Below, in pieces: positions 10,155 through 21,868 of a DNA stretch of 64,000 bases. Position numbers and translations under genes: made by a program. Where the stretch lies: positions 32,122,977-32,186,976 of the forward strand of contig NC_088872.1 of assembly GCF_032884065.1 (NCBI RefSeq). Direction: 5' to 3'. Below the pieces are notes generated by a model. That model had not been told where the DNA came from and made no database searches. It saw only the letters and a list, made by a program, of their open reading frames with translations. How positions within the stretch are numbered: position 1 is the stretch's first letter; each line of letters begins with the position of its first letter. The DNA comes from Artemia franciscana (Eukaryota > Arthropoda > Branchiopoda > Anostraca > Artemiidae).

Positions 10155-11289
10155 CTAAAAGAGATAACATGATTCACACATGAAAACAACGCACAAATGT
10201 CTGGAAGGACACACTTCCGTGAGTGCGTTTCTACAAAAACTATGTCTCTGGAGCCAGCATTGGAAATTTATTTCGACAAGGCGCACGCATCATGACTTCC
10301 AACATCTAGCCAAGTTTATGTTTAAGAGAGAAACTGCAAAATGACGTCAGGCTTTGAAAGCGTTGTCATAGTAACTACGACCGAGATTATTGAACATAGA
10401 GCCAAGTAGTAAACCATGCGTAACAGCCACCGGCAAAAACTGCGCACTTTCTATCAAATAGAAGCTTTCTGTCACCAAAAAAAGGTTACCACCTGCACAT
10501 TATTTCTATCAATATTTCATTTTTTAGACTCTTAATTTTTGGTCCGAGACGCTCTCAAGTTTGTTTTTGTTGTGTTGTTTTTTTTGGGGGGAGGGGGGGG
10601 GGGGTTCGGCAGGTGAAAGGAGGTTTTGGAATTAAATTAGATAAATAAATGTATAAAGACCAAGTTCAAACTCTTGAAAAAACCAAGCCTAGCAAAAAGA
10701 AACTAGAAAAGCAGAAAACATTTTTTTTTTTAAAATATTGGCTACCATGCCAACAAACGAGCTTTGGGGACGCAGAGACTAGAAATGGTTTCACAAGAAA
10801 GAGAAAATAATGCCGGATAGCTCTTAGGATCATGGAAACTAATAGAAAGATTTGTTTTTTGGCAAATAAATCTTGACAAATGGTAAGAACCACGTGGGGA
10901 AAGACGATTGTTGCGTTTTGGGAAAGGGTTGCAAAAACAAAGTAAAAAGATGTCTTATCAACAGTTAGAATATGTCCTTCAATGAAGAGAGTATTTATGA
11001 CTACAATTGCGTAATGTATGGATAAACATGAATATTAATTGAATTGGTTTTCGGATTACAAATTACATTATTGGTTTTCAAATATTAAGTAATAAAATAA
11101 ACATACAGGATTTCGGACATAAACAAAAACGAGAAAAATAGTTTTTGTTTAATTCAGAATTTTAATACCGAGATTAAAAAACACACTGTCCAAAAGTGTT
11201 AGATTAGAAAACAATTATTACTTATTAATATGCAGAATAATTGTACCTAATACATTTTGCATACAGACCCACTATACTTTACCCCCACT
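10155..11289. other. Upstream intron or flank of the CXXC exon
   Basis: No coding exon recognised. A G run occurs at about 10586-10605. The minus-strand open frame at 10666-10893 has no recognised domain. Confidence 0.4.
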
Positions 11290-11530
11290 AATGTGCAAAT
11301 GTATAGCCCGAATGCCCCTCCCAGACTTCATTTTGCCCCCTGACCCTAGTTTGCCTCCACCCAGCTGAAATTTGGTTTCTTCAAAATTCTTATCCAAACT
11401 AAGACAATCCTGCATAATTGAAGTATTCACAGAAACGGGTCAGTTTTCTTTAGTAATAGTTTAGTACATCTTCACCTTTGGTACTATATGGCTCATTTTT
11501 CAGTTTTCACGGTTATTTTCAGTGGATTAG
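11290..11530. repeat. Dispersed repeat family R2, copy 2
   Basis: Second copy of the 2310-2580 repeat. Its left side also carries taatgtgcaaatgtatagcc, shared with 598-617, so R2 copies may be longer and separated from that part at the left end of the window. Confidence 0.65.
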
Positions 11531-12160
11531 CTCCAACCCCACCTCTCCAGGATTTTGACGAAATTACACCACTGCTTTGGGCCCTCCCCCTTCCCAAATA
11601 TAAAATTTTCTGACATTTCTTGAAATTTCTTCTTGTCACTACACGATTTGTCCCTTTCTATTTTATTCAAATTCGTGCCCACTGCCTCGAAAAATTCATC
11701 TTTAAATTTTCGACTTAAAATCCAACCGATTAAATTAAAAAAAAAGAAATGATCCTATTGATGGATACATCTACTCAGCAATAGTCACAAAAAAATGTCA
11801 TTTCCTAAAAGTCATAAAAATTAGGCTAATCACAACCAGCTATAAAAATTATCTGTCTCTAAGTACATTTTAGCATGGAATGATGGACGCCAGTAGGGGG
11901 ACCAGGCGTTTAATGTCCCCTCCATTACTGAGGAACAAAATATATTCAAAAATACATAAACGCAAGATAATTACAAATGCTCCCATTTAAATCTTTGTAA
12001 AAACAAAGCTTCAGGTAACACCTATACTCCCCCGGAAAGATTTCACTGCATCGCGTATGCATGGAATGAGACAAATTGTCTTAAAACACATGTTACATGT
12101 TATCCCAAATACTGGAAAATATGTATTTGGGATACTTATAATTAAAGGTACTTATGTATT
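11531..12160. other. Noncoding DNA
   Basis: No supported gene or recognised element. Confidence 0.4.
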
Positions 12161-12164
12161 ATAC

Positions 12165-12250
12165 AAGAAACACTCGATAATTTGGATCGCGAAGATCAGA
12201 TAGAACAATAACCGGTTAGTTTGTAATGCATAGTGATAGTGTCTCACCAT
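12165..12250 (+). repeat. Short dispersed repeat R4, forward copy
   Basis: The sequence around aataaccggttagttt and tagtgtctcac recurs as the reverse complement at 18595-18680 (gtgagacacta, then aaactaaccggttatt). Confidence 0.65.
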
Positions 12251-12259
12251 TGATGGTCA

Positions 12260-13340
12260 AATTAAGACTTGGGATGCGCCAAGGACCGAAGAACAGGCAA
12301 TTATATTTTTCCAGGATGAGGGGTTGTTGCTCAAAATAAAACAGTGCGTCAATGGACACACCATGACTTGTACTCTTACGAGAAGCAACATCTTTGCAAG
12401 TATAACCTAACCTTCATTAGCATTAAATAAACTTCATTTCTAGAGTGTTTCTCGTATAATGCATAAATACCATAATTGTTTTAGGGGCATAGGCCTATAT
12501 TAATTTTTTATTGCTAAAAAGTTTTTCCAAGAATTAGAATTTAAAGAATTCTGGAACAATGTTCTTTAAATTCTGGAAGAATTTAAACAATGTTGGAAGC
12601 ATAGCTAATCATGCCAGCACACAAGGGGAGGTGGTGGGTGGATGCACCCTCCCCAAAGCTAAACCTAACTCCCGCAAAGGCGCAAACCTTATCGCTCCTA
12701 GGGTGACCACCTTTCTGTATCAGTTTGTATCATAATTTTAGAATAAGTAATACTTTTAATATTCCAAAGTGGAATTATACGACAAATAAAATGAGAGCCG
12801 AAGCAGAAATCGATGGACTACTTTTATTTTCTAAATATAATCTTACAAGAAAGGGAAATAGAAAAAGTGTACAGCAAAAGTCTTCAGCCTGTCAAGTTTT
12901 TCATTTCCTGAGTATCTACACCAGAAAATTTTTGAAAGTGCAGACTGCTATCCCGGAAACCCTACCACGTCACGGCCGGCTGTTAATCAAAATGACAGAT
13001 TGAACCCCAAGTCATGATGATATATATACAAGGACACGCACTGTCTTTTTTGTCGAGTGTCGCTCGCTTAGCGACTGGCTGTGTTTTCGTTCAGCATATG
13101 TTCTTATTTCAGTTCGAAGTTTCAATTAAATGCCACTGATCATTTTTTGATAAGGAAACAGTTTAAGTTCCATTTCCGCTGCAATGACAAAGAGGCACAA
13201 AAAAGAAGCAAAAACAATTAACTTTTAGTTCGTTAGCATAACATAAGTACAACTTACTTGTGTTTGTTTAAATTACGCCAACAATGAATCGCACATATTG
13301 TGTCAAATGAATTGATTGGACTTGATATACAGAAGGAACC

Positions 13341-13373
<33 letters not shown>

Positions 13374-13990
13374 AAGTACCTTGCAATCCAAGGCCCAGCC
13401 ACGTGCACAAGAACTAAATTCCGGGGCGGGGATGGGTAAAACAAAATTTTACACACAAAAGCATAAGAAAGGTGGAGAAAACCTAAAAACTTTGAAGTAA
13501 ACGGGGCCAACCCGCTCCCTCTGCGAATGTGTCTACTCACCACCTTTGTTGTAACATGAAGTATACTCCTCCCAATGTTATACTTCACATTTGAAGAAGA
13601 TGTAGTTTGTTTGTTCTTTTTTTTTTTTTTTTTTTTTTTTGGTTAGCCTAATAAATGAAATTGAAAATGAAGTTTCTTGAGGTTAACTTTAAAGAAATAA
13701 TTACAATAGCTGACAGCTTACATACATTTTAGTTTCATAGATTTAGTTTATACATTTTCTTTAAAAAAAATCCATTAATTATATTATTTTTTAAAGCTCG
13801 CGCAATCTCCATGACCGCTGTAAACTCAATATTAAAAAAATGAATAAGGAAAAATAGTAAAATCTTGACATTAGGATTTTCTCCTTTCGGAGGACGAATA
13901 AAACTCTCCTCTGTTTAGCTTACGTATCTGCCTAAAAGGGCTTTATAGCACTAAATTTGTACAAAAAAAAAAAGAAAAAAGAGGTTTTTC
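12260..13990. other. Noncoding DNA with homopolymer runs
   Basis: No supported gene. There is an A run at 13341-13368 (28 bases) and a T run at 13617-13640 (24 bases). The open frames at 12725-13003, 13300-13500 and 13370-13588 have no recognised motif, and one of them is built on the A run. Confidence 0.45.
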
Positions 13991-14290
13991 TTATGGAAGT
14001 AAAGAGCAAAGTATACACTCAAAACGAACAGATTGTGTCTTGGATTACGCAAGATATATCTACAAAGCTAGCTCAAATAAACTGGCCCGTGATATTTCAC
14101 AATATTTGCAGAATTCCAAAAACTAGCCCCATATTGAAAAGGCAAAATCAACCCCAAAGACAGGTTGTTCGCTTAAGGAGCGAAAAATTCTGTAAGCAGT
14201 CCTTTAAAATAAGACTCGTTTATAATGCTCTCAATAGTCTTTCACCAGGCGAGCTACCATCCCACCCGTGCCCAATTAATTCCTAGGGAC
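13990..14290 (+). repeat. Dispersed repeat with aaaacgaacaga core
   Basis: The start (ttatggaagtaaagagcaaagtatacactcaaaacgaacaga region) resembles 15718-15760 and the arms of the foldbacks at 8.5 kb and 21.2 kb. The 109-codon open frame at 13957-14286 covers it and has no recognised domain; it is more likely repeat-derived than a gene. Confidence 0.5.
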
Positions 14291-15715
14291 CTGGATATTC
14301 AAACAATTGTTTTTAACTCAAAATCCCCCTAAACATACCTACGGACAAGGGAATGGCCTTGAAGCCTCTAAGAAAATGTAGGCCTAATAAATACGGTTAA
14401 GACATTTGAACCCTTTCTCTTGAATAAAATCTTATCCCCCCCCCTCAAAATCAAACATTCATGAACACACTATCCTAAACTATTCAGTCCCTTTTACAAA
14501 GGACGAATGTTGTTCCCACCCTATCCTATTTACATTATTAGATAACCCACCCAATGAAAGTTGTTCGTTTTATTCTTATATCACAACCTTATAAAGATAG
14601 CACCTTAGAAATTCCTAAAAAGGTCACTCAGACTGTAAATTTAAGACCACCTCATCAAGCTAATCCCATACATTAATCAAGATGCAATCTATGTTAACAT
14701 ATTGTTGTCTTACCCCCTCTTTGGGTAAAACCGAGGGGATCGCGCACGCGTCTGATGAGAATGTTTACATCACCACAAGAGCAGATCAATTTGGGTTGTT
14801 GTAACATCTATCATAATCACAACCTTTTTGGGCTTTTTTACTCGAATTTCCAATAGCAGACATTTACCAGCGGGGTGTCATCCAATATGAGTCTAATTTG
14901 TAATTTTATAAGGGTTCTAAAGGTCTAATTGCATTGAAAATCAAACGAAGGACTTCCTTTAAAAATTGAATAAATTCCATTGGATTAAGTTCATAAAAAA
15001 AAAAGAACATCAAAGTAAAAACAATATTCCCTAAAGCAGTAACGGTCTCTCTGTGAACCTAGGCCTTAGAGCAACAAGAATTGTTTTAAGCTTCCATTTT
15101 ATACATTCGGTTTAAAAAACTACATAAGATAAAAACGCAAGGAAACGAAATGCAACTGAATATTTTTTTTATAATTTAATAATCAGTATTCCTTCATTAA
15201 ACTGAAAACCTTGCGAGTACGATATTCTATTGTAGGTGTTTTACTAGTTCTATGCGTTTAACCCCCCCCCCCCACCTCGGAAAATAGACATTATTCTAAA
15301 AATTTACTCTACAGGCAATTCCCCCTGCAGAAAACTCCCCTGTGAAAAATGTCCGAATGTTTCCCGATAATAATGACTATGTGTAAGCAATGGAAAAACT
15401 ACAAAACTTAAAAAGGCGCTTAAATTTTTACAACGGGGTTCTCTGATTGTTTTGTAGTTTGGGAGGGAGTGCGATATCCCAAAGGGTGCAATTCAATGCC
15501 AAAACATCCAAGATCTCATTGAGCCATCAGATAAATAAAGAATCAGTTCTAAGGGAGAGACAAGGGGAGGCTGGGGGTAGAAATTGATGTATGATCCCAA
15601 GGCCGTAACCATGATTTTTAATTGGGGGGTGGGGGTAAAAACTTTAAAAAATGCATCAAAATGTGAAACTGATATCTATTCCCTAATGATTATTGGGCAT
15701 GTTTCTGGGCTACGC
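14291..15715. other. Noncoding DNA
   Basis: No supported gene. There is a C run at 15261-15272. Confidence 0.4.
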
Positions 15716-15970
15716 TATTATTATGAAAGTGAAGAGCAATATTAAACCCCAAAACGAGCAGACTTTATCCCGCATAGGAGAGGAACTGCCCCTTCCTCAT
15801 CCACACGTCCACTATACGGTTACAGAAATTTCGGCAGGGGGCTCATTAGATCAGAAATTGAGAATTCAAGACCTTTTTTATAAGTGGAAAGTGATTGGAG
15901 ACCAACCAGCCACGGGGAGGATTTTCTACGGAGAGGGGGGGTATATTCCTAACCTAGTGAAACAATAAGC
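15716..15970 (+). repeat. Dispersed repeat with aaaacgagcaga core
   Basis: The block ttatgaaagtgaagagcaat followed by ccaaaacgagcaga matches the start of 13990-14290. The 91-codon open frame over it is probably not a gene. Confidence 0.45.
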
Positions 15971-17368
15971 AATTGCATACAGTAGCCTTGTATATCAGCA
16001 AATTTCCAATGAAGAAATGATGCATAGGGATGTTTATTTTCATCAAATTTTTTCTGGGTTGGCCTATATTTAGTGGACCCCTATAAGCCTACCTAAGTAT
16101 ATATGCTAGGGAAGTAAATCAATCACACATTCTAATATATGTCCATTCTAAAAGGTGCACACATGCCTAGCCCTTAGGGAGGGAGGAATCGTAGATGTTT
16201 CTTGGAGAGGTCGACAACGCATAATTTTCACGCAAATTTTTCTCTGGTTTTCGAATATTCTATTATTACTGTATATGATAATTATAGTCTCAATCAAAAT
16301 AATAAATGCAAATCAAAAGTACGCTAACAGAATAAACTAGGCTATAATGAACGGTTTATATTAGCCTCCTTTAGTATCAAATAGTCTTATTTGTGTAGAA
16401 TATTATATTATGTAATTGTTAAGTTACTGATAAGCGAAAGTTGTCATTTATTGATGTTTAGTCATTTTGGCAAGACCCTAGTTTAGGGCTATCATAGCTG
16501 GCTGTTGAGTTAGGTGAATAAAATTTATTGCAACTCATTTAAAACCTAAATTGAACCCAGAATATCTTTTTAAGCTCATATCTCTACCTCGTTATATTTA
16601 AATGGTCTGAAAGATTCAGTACTCGGAAGGTTGTTGAGCTAGGTACTTTAGAACAAGTTACCTTAGGGACAACGACAGATTTTTATTTTTTTGCAGCAAC
16701 TGAGGTGAAGTAGCTGAGTCAATAAAGCTAAAACTGTAGCTTAGCAGATTTTCGCAAACTTCGGCATCTCATCTTTGTCTACTCATCAGACTTCACGGAT
16801 TCTGATAGGAAATGTGATTTACCGAGAAATAATCAAATTTGACTCGAGAATGTGCCTCATTACCGTAAACCATGACATAGTGCTTGTTAGGATTCAGAAA
16901 ACGCCTCACCACAGCCTAATTTCCAGCTTTATAACCATTTCTGTCTCATTTGCTTAGCAGAACACAACACCTGAGGAGGGAGGAGAGTGGTCGAAGCTAT
17001 GTACTTGAAAAGACATTGCCAGACCCTACTTTGTGCTGTAGATCCGTTTATGAAATTTTCTTTTACTGAACTCAGAAGTCCAAGATAGAAAAAAGCCACG
17101 AAATTGCAATTTCACCCCAATAGTCTCTTGAAAATATGGTAACATCTTACTTCAATGGCTTCTCTGAACTAAACGCTATGACAATATGCTTTTTTTATCA
17201 TTCGATACAGAAAATTTATGTTTATAGAAATTTTCCGAGTCGCTTCCAGTTTGACTGCATCCCAACCCTTTATACCAGGTGATAAATGTTTAGTTTCGTT
17301 CCAGGTGCTTTAAAGTGCGTATTACTGCATATAGCAAGATTCTGATGATCGCATATTGTTACTCTGTC
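15971..17368. other. Noncoding DNA
   Basis: No supported gene or recognised element. Confidence 0.4.
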
Positions 17369-17758
17369 ATTATTAGAGAAGCGCGTCCATTTTTAGCTTT
17401 CCAAAATCCCCTCCCCCCAACGAGACTAAAAATATGTAAAGTGGGATTGCTTACAGGTAACATCGCCTATAGAGCGAAGCGTTATTCCATGAGCCCCTCG
17501 GGCAGCGGACGAGGTCTCCATTCTATATTTATTCAACAAAGAGTGATAAAACTTAAAAAAAAAACCCAAACGAGGTTTATAAATATATAATAAATATATA
17601 ATACAGACCTCACCCGCTGTCGGCGGGGCTCATGGACTAATACGCTTCGCTTTATAGGTAGGCTAATGTTACCTGTAAGCAAGCCCACTTTACGCATTTT
17701 AGTTCGCCCCATGGAGGAGGAGGAGGTCAACCAGAAATGAATGCGCTTCTATAATTAG
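17369..17758. repeat. Foldback element 3, arms about 170 bp
   Basis: The left arm (about 17369-17537) and right arm (about 17585-17758) are near reverse complements across a 50-bp AT-rich loop. Matching blocks are gaagcgc, actaaaa, gtaaagtggg.ttgcttacaggtaaca, agcgaagcgt, ccatgagcccc and gaggtct. Because the arms mirror each other, open frames on both strands (17315-17590 + and 17533-17730 -) read the same short peptide KVGLLTGNI; neither is taken as a gene. Confidence 0.88.
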
Positions 17759-17815
17759 CATTTCTTAGAGCATTTGGGACGAAACTATACATTTACCGGA
17801 ATTGCCTCGGCCTTT

Positions 17816-17817
<2 letters not shown>

Positions 17818-17886
<69 letters not shown>
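17818..17886 (+). repeat. Homopolymer T run, about 69 bases
   Basis: A long T run just right of foldback element 3. On the minus strand it would be a poly(A) tail, but no retroelement body was recognised beside it. Confidence 0.9.
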
Positions 17887-17888
<2 letters not shown>

Positions 17889-18594
17889 CGGCATTATGAA
17901 CCAGAGTCCTGATTTTTAGTATTGAGTCTAACTTATGAGTAAATTTTTCGTTGCTTATATTATTGAATTACAAATAAAGTGAACATACCACTCGATGCCT
18001 TTTTTTATGCTTTACGAACATAGTAATCGCTTCTATCGTAAATTCAAATTTAAGCACTTTTTGAGCTCTTGAAAATTACCAAAATATTTCTAGTTTTCGG
18101 GTATAAAAAAGGCTTAAAACATTGGTCTCAAACTTACTGTTTCATTATAAATCTATTTTTTTAATATCATATAATCCACAACCTCTGATTTTCCACGATT
18201 AATTTGGATAAATAAATTTTACAATAACTTTCTTTGACATTTTGGTTTTGATGACAAGATTTCAATTATTTGAGTGGGATTTTAAGTCACATAAATTTTA
18301 CTCAAGAAACATTTTTCCAAATTCTTTAAAGCCTTATAAATCAGAATTTAGAGCCATATTTTTGTTGGTACTTAGCGACCTATTACTTAGCGATCTATTA
18401 TAGCGACCACACTCAAGAAGTGAAGTTAGGGTAATAATATACCTAATGGTATATACCAAAAAATGAAAAATATAATACTTTAGTAACAAAATACTAAATG
18501 CCTAAACTAACCATTGCTGCATTTAATATATGCTATGCTTTACCCAACCTTCCCTAATGTATAAATGAAAATATAAAACTATAAAAATAGTGAG
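17887..18594. other. Noncoding AT-rich DNA
   Basis: No supported gene or recognised element. Confidence 0.4.
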
Positions 18595-18680
18595 ACACTA
18601 TTTTGTGAGACACTAGTCAAAGCAAACTAACCGGTTATTATCCCATATGATCTTTACCATCCAAATGATCGACAGTATAA
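18595..18680 (-). repeat. Short dispersed repeat R4, reverse copy
   Basis: Reverse complement of the 12165-12250 copy, centred on aaactaaccggttatt. Confidence 0.65.
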
Positions 18681-18730
18681 AGAAGTTACTTGACCAGTTT
18701 CCTGTGTCGAAATTTTAGTATCTATTATAT

Positions 18731-18825
18731 GACCGAAAAGTACCAAAGTTTGTCCCGGGAAGGTAGCCTATTTTGAAGTAACTACCTCCGCTCTTTCTCC
18801 CTCTGGAGGACCCTGACTTCTAAAA
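18731..18825 (+). repeat. Inverted partner of 19405-19468
   Basis: The blocks gtcccgggaaggta and ctacctccgctctttctccctct match the reverse complement of the sequence at about 19405-19468 (tagagggaaaaagagtggaggt, then taccttcccgggac). About 600 bp separate the two. Confidence 0.7.
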
Positions 18826-19300
18826 TCTTTGTGTTATAAAATTGAAACCTTGCAAAATAGATCTTCTGCTTAAGTGAAGTACAACAAAACAGTTTTCAAT
18901 TTCACAACTTTGCTCAACTCTACTCAAATAACAGTAATTGCATTTTCAAAACTAAAACCAGAGAAAAAGAAACTGATAACTGGAATTAACATAACACGTT
19001 GTTTTGTCAAAATTTCAATAGGTAATAGACCTGTCAAGTAGCATAGGCAAATTTCTCAGGCTATGCTAGGCTAACTATCTCCAAATGCACACATAGAAAC
19101 CGGTTTTACAACAGATCAACAACTGTCCAAATACTGGTGTCAATAATAGACAAGTAATTTTTTTTTTTTGGGGGGGGGGGGGTAAATGAAGAAAAATTGG
19201 AAACGCATCAAAAACTTTTTATGTCCATTTTTCATACTTTTTTACGAGTTGGATAAAAAACTCGGGTTAGGGAGGCAAAGTTCAAACCCTGTAACCCTCT

Positions 19301-19640
19301 AGCCCTAGGCTATATAGCCCACAGAAGTTTGCTGATTTAGTGGGTTTTTCATTGTTTATTTTGGTAAAATTCTAGTTGAGAGACTTGTTGCTATCTCAGA
19401 AAGTGCCCTCTAGAGGGAAAAAGAGTGGAGGTGGGTACTTTAAAATACCTTCCCGGGACATACTTTAGCCTGTATACCCATCCCTGAAAGTTTTTTTTTC
19501 CTAACCTAACCCCTTTCTGAGATAGCAAGAAGTCAATCAACTAGAATTTTACCGTTTATTTTTACTGAATTGAAAGTCAATTTAAGAAAAAAATACAGCA
19601 AACCTTCGTATACAGTCTAGGGCTAGGCTATATCTGGCCC
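19301..19640. repeat. Foldback element 4
   Basis: The left arm (19301-19412) runs from agccctaggctatatag through aaattctagttgagagac to gctatctcagaaag. The right arm (about 19507-19640) is its reverse complement, from ctttctgagatagca through caactagaattttac to agggctaggctatat. The spacer carries the inverted partner of 18731-18825. Confidence 0.8.
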
Positions 19641-21179
19641 CATATAGCACTGAATAGATAACCTAGTGGCCTATGATCTAATATTCCTTCAGTAAAATTC
19701 GCGTGTTGTACGAATTCGCCTCCTTTTCTCCCTTCAAAACTCCCAACACACGAGCCTGAATCAAGACAGATAAGTTCCATTTTATAGCCTACTGGAAAAT
19801 AGGTTTTAATTCAAAACAAGACAGAAAAAAATATCTTACCCGCAATCTTATTACGACACCACAAAAATTAGATATTCATCAAATACGTATATCCGTACAA
19901 TCTCATACCAAATCCGTCAAAGGAGAGACCCGACTATTTCTAATAATCAACTTGTTAATTCAGCTACACATTCACCACATAAAACGGCGGCACTACTGCT
20001 AGGGTGGATTACAGCTTCAGGGTGGAGATCAATATTGCGATCACCCCCCAGTGTCTCTAACCCCCGCCTTTCCACCCCTCTTTGTGCAAATGACGTAGCT
20101 GATTTAATGAAGATCGCCGAGCGGAAAAACTCCAAACCATTACGCTGCATTTTCGGAGAATTGGAAAAGTCTAAGCAGTTGATATCCGAAAAATTCAGGA
20201 GTTCATTTGTGACTGGCATAATATTTTTTGCAATAGTGAACATTGCATAGAAGAGAGGACCCCCCCCCCAGAAAGATATTAAAGCATAGCAAATGCGCAA
20301 AAAAAGACGCTTTTTAACAGCGCAAAAAATTGGATTTTAGGCAATCTTAGCTGCTTCCCCTTTACGAAATTTTGCTTCCCCCATAATACCTTTAGGATTG
20401 TAAGAATTCTTCGAAACCTTTACTGTCCCCCCTCCGACACATAAATCAAGAGACGGTCTCTAATTTTTTATATATTTTTTATTATTATTCGTCTTTTCTG
20501 TAATTTTGAATTCTTCCTCTGCTGTTAAATAAATGCTTCTGAGTAACTGCAAACCTCCCCCCCCCCGGGTAAAAACTTGGAACAGTACCTGAAAGACCGC
20601 TCAAACATATGACACTGCGCAAAAAACTGAGGATTATAAAATGTTATTGTCACATTATGATTAACTTTTCGGCCACTACCGCGCAAGTAAAATGTACTCG
20701 CGTTCTCAAACTCTAACGCCGTTGCCAGATTTGCCACTTAGCAGTCGCATTATAGAGTTACAAAAAAATAACAAGGAAAGGTAGCTGCTGATCTAAGAAA
20801 ATCGAAAGTTCAAGTATTTTAAAACAATAAAAAAAAACACAAGAATTACTTCTTATCAATTCGAATTTTTTATGCTACAGAGCATGTAGCAGCGTAGTTT
20901 TTCAATTTCCTTCCGTACTAATTTTTTAAGTAAGTTTATTACTTTATAAAATTACTTTCCCCTAGCCTGCGTACTTTCTTTTGGTGATATCCTCCTTGTT
21001 ATGTATGGGAATTCCTGTTCTTTTTGAGTTTGACTTCGTTTGAATTTCTAATTGTTTAGGCTTGATTTCTTAATTCATAATAATTGCGTTCCACTTAAGT
21101 TTGATTTCTGTGAGTTTTTTTCTACTAATTTTTACTTATAATTTCGCTTTTTACTTTCTGTTGAAAATTTTCTTTTGTT
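19641..21179. other. Noncoding DNA with a GC-richer patch and one unexplained open frame
   Basis: The best unexplained frame is on the minus strand at 19947-20300 (117 codons, from an ATG at 20300), in a patch that looks richer in GC than its surroundings. No domain was recognised and no clear splice donor is visible before its stop. A 5' exon or leader of the CXXC gene to its left is possible but unsupported. A 70-codon minus frame (20525-20737) is also unassigned. Confidence 0.35.
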
Positions 21180-21868
21180 CAAACTTAAAACGAACAGAAA
21201 TTACTTTCATGAATAAATGAATTCTAAAACGAACAGAACTTGAAATAAATAATCATATCAAGCGCAATCATGACAGATAATGCTATAGATGAATAAGTGA
21301 ATCCCAAAACGAACAGAATATAAAATATGTTATCCAGACAATCTTGAAACAAACAAAAATTAACACAAACAGGAAGGGATATCTTCTAAAGGTCATCGCG
21401 TCATTTGTACTTTATTGAAAACACTATTTACTTTTCATGGTGTGGTTTTTATCTGTCAAAGCATCGACAAAAATAAAGTAAAATAACCACAAAACCGAGA
21501 AGACTTTAAAGAAGTAATGAAAGTAAATTGACCGTTTAACATAAAATTATATCAATATCTGTGAATCTGAGAAATTCCTGGTTTTTCAATATTACAATAA
21601 TAGAAATTTAAAAAGAATTGCTTCAAGGAAAGTGCAAGTGAGGTTGTGGCCTGTAGAAGGTTTAGAGAGCGGTAGCTCCTACTTCTGTTTGTGTTAATTT
21701 CTCGTTGACTACGCTATTCATTTTACTTTATGTTTGTTTTAGGATTAGCAGTATTTGTAATTTTTATGTTTGATATCATCATTTATTTCAATTTCTATTC
21801 GTTTCAGAATTCATTTATTCACTGATAGCAATTTATGTTCGTTTTAAGTTTGAGTAATCGCAGGTGTT
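21180..21868. repeat. Foldback element 5, arms about 190 bp
   Basis: The left arm (about 21180-21375) contains three aaaacgaacaga copies: cttaaaacgaacagaaatta, tctaaaacgaacagaact and cccaaaacgaacagaata. The right arm (about 21680-21868) is the diverged reverse complement, with gttcgttttaagttt, attcgtttcagaattcatttattcac and gtttgtgttaattt. The spacer is about 300 bp. No coding capacity was seen. Confidence 0.8.

Noticed and set aside
12725..13003. 92-codon plus frame as a gene
   Set aside because: No domain, splice context or repeat relation could be shown.
17315..17730. Frames on both strands encoding the same peptide
   Set aside because: Result of the inverted repeat, not of two related genes.
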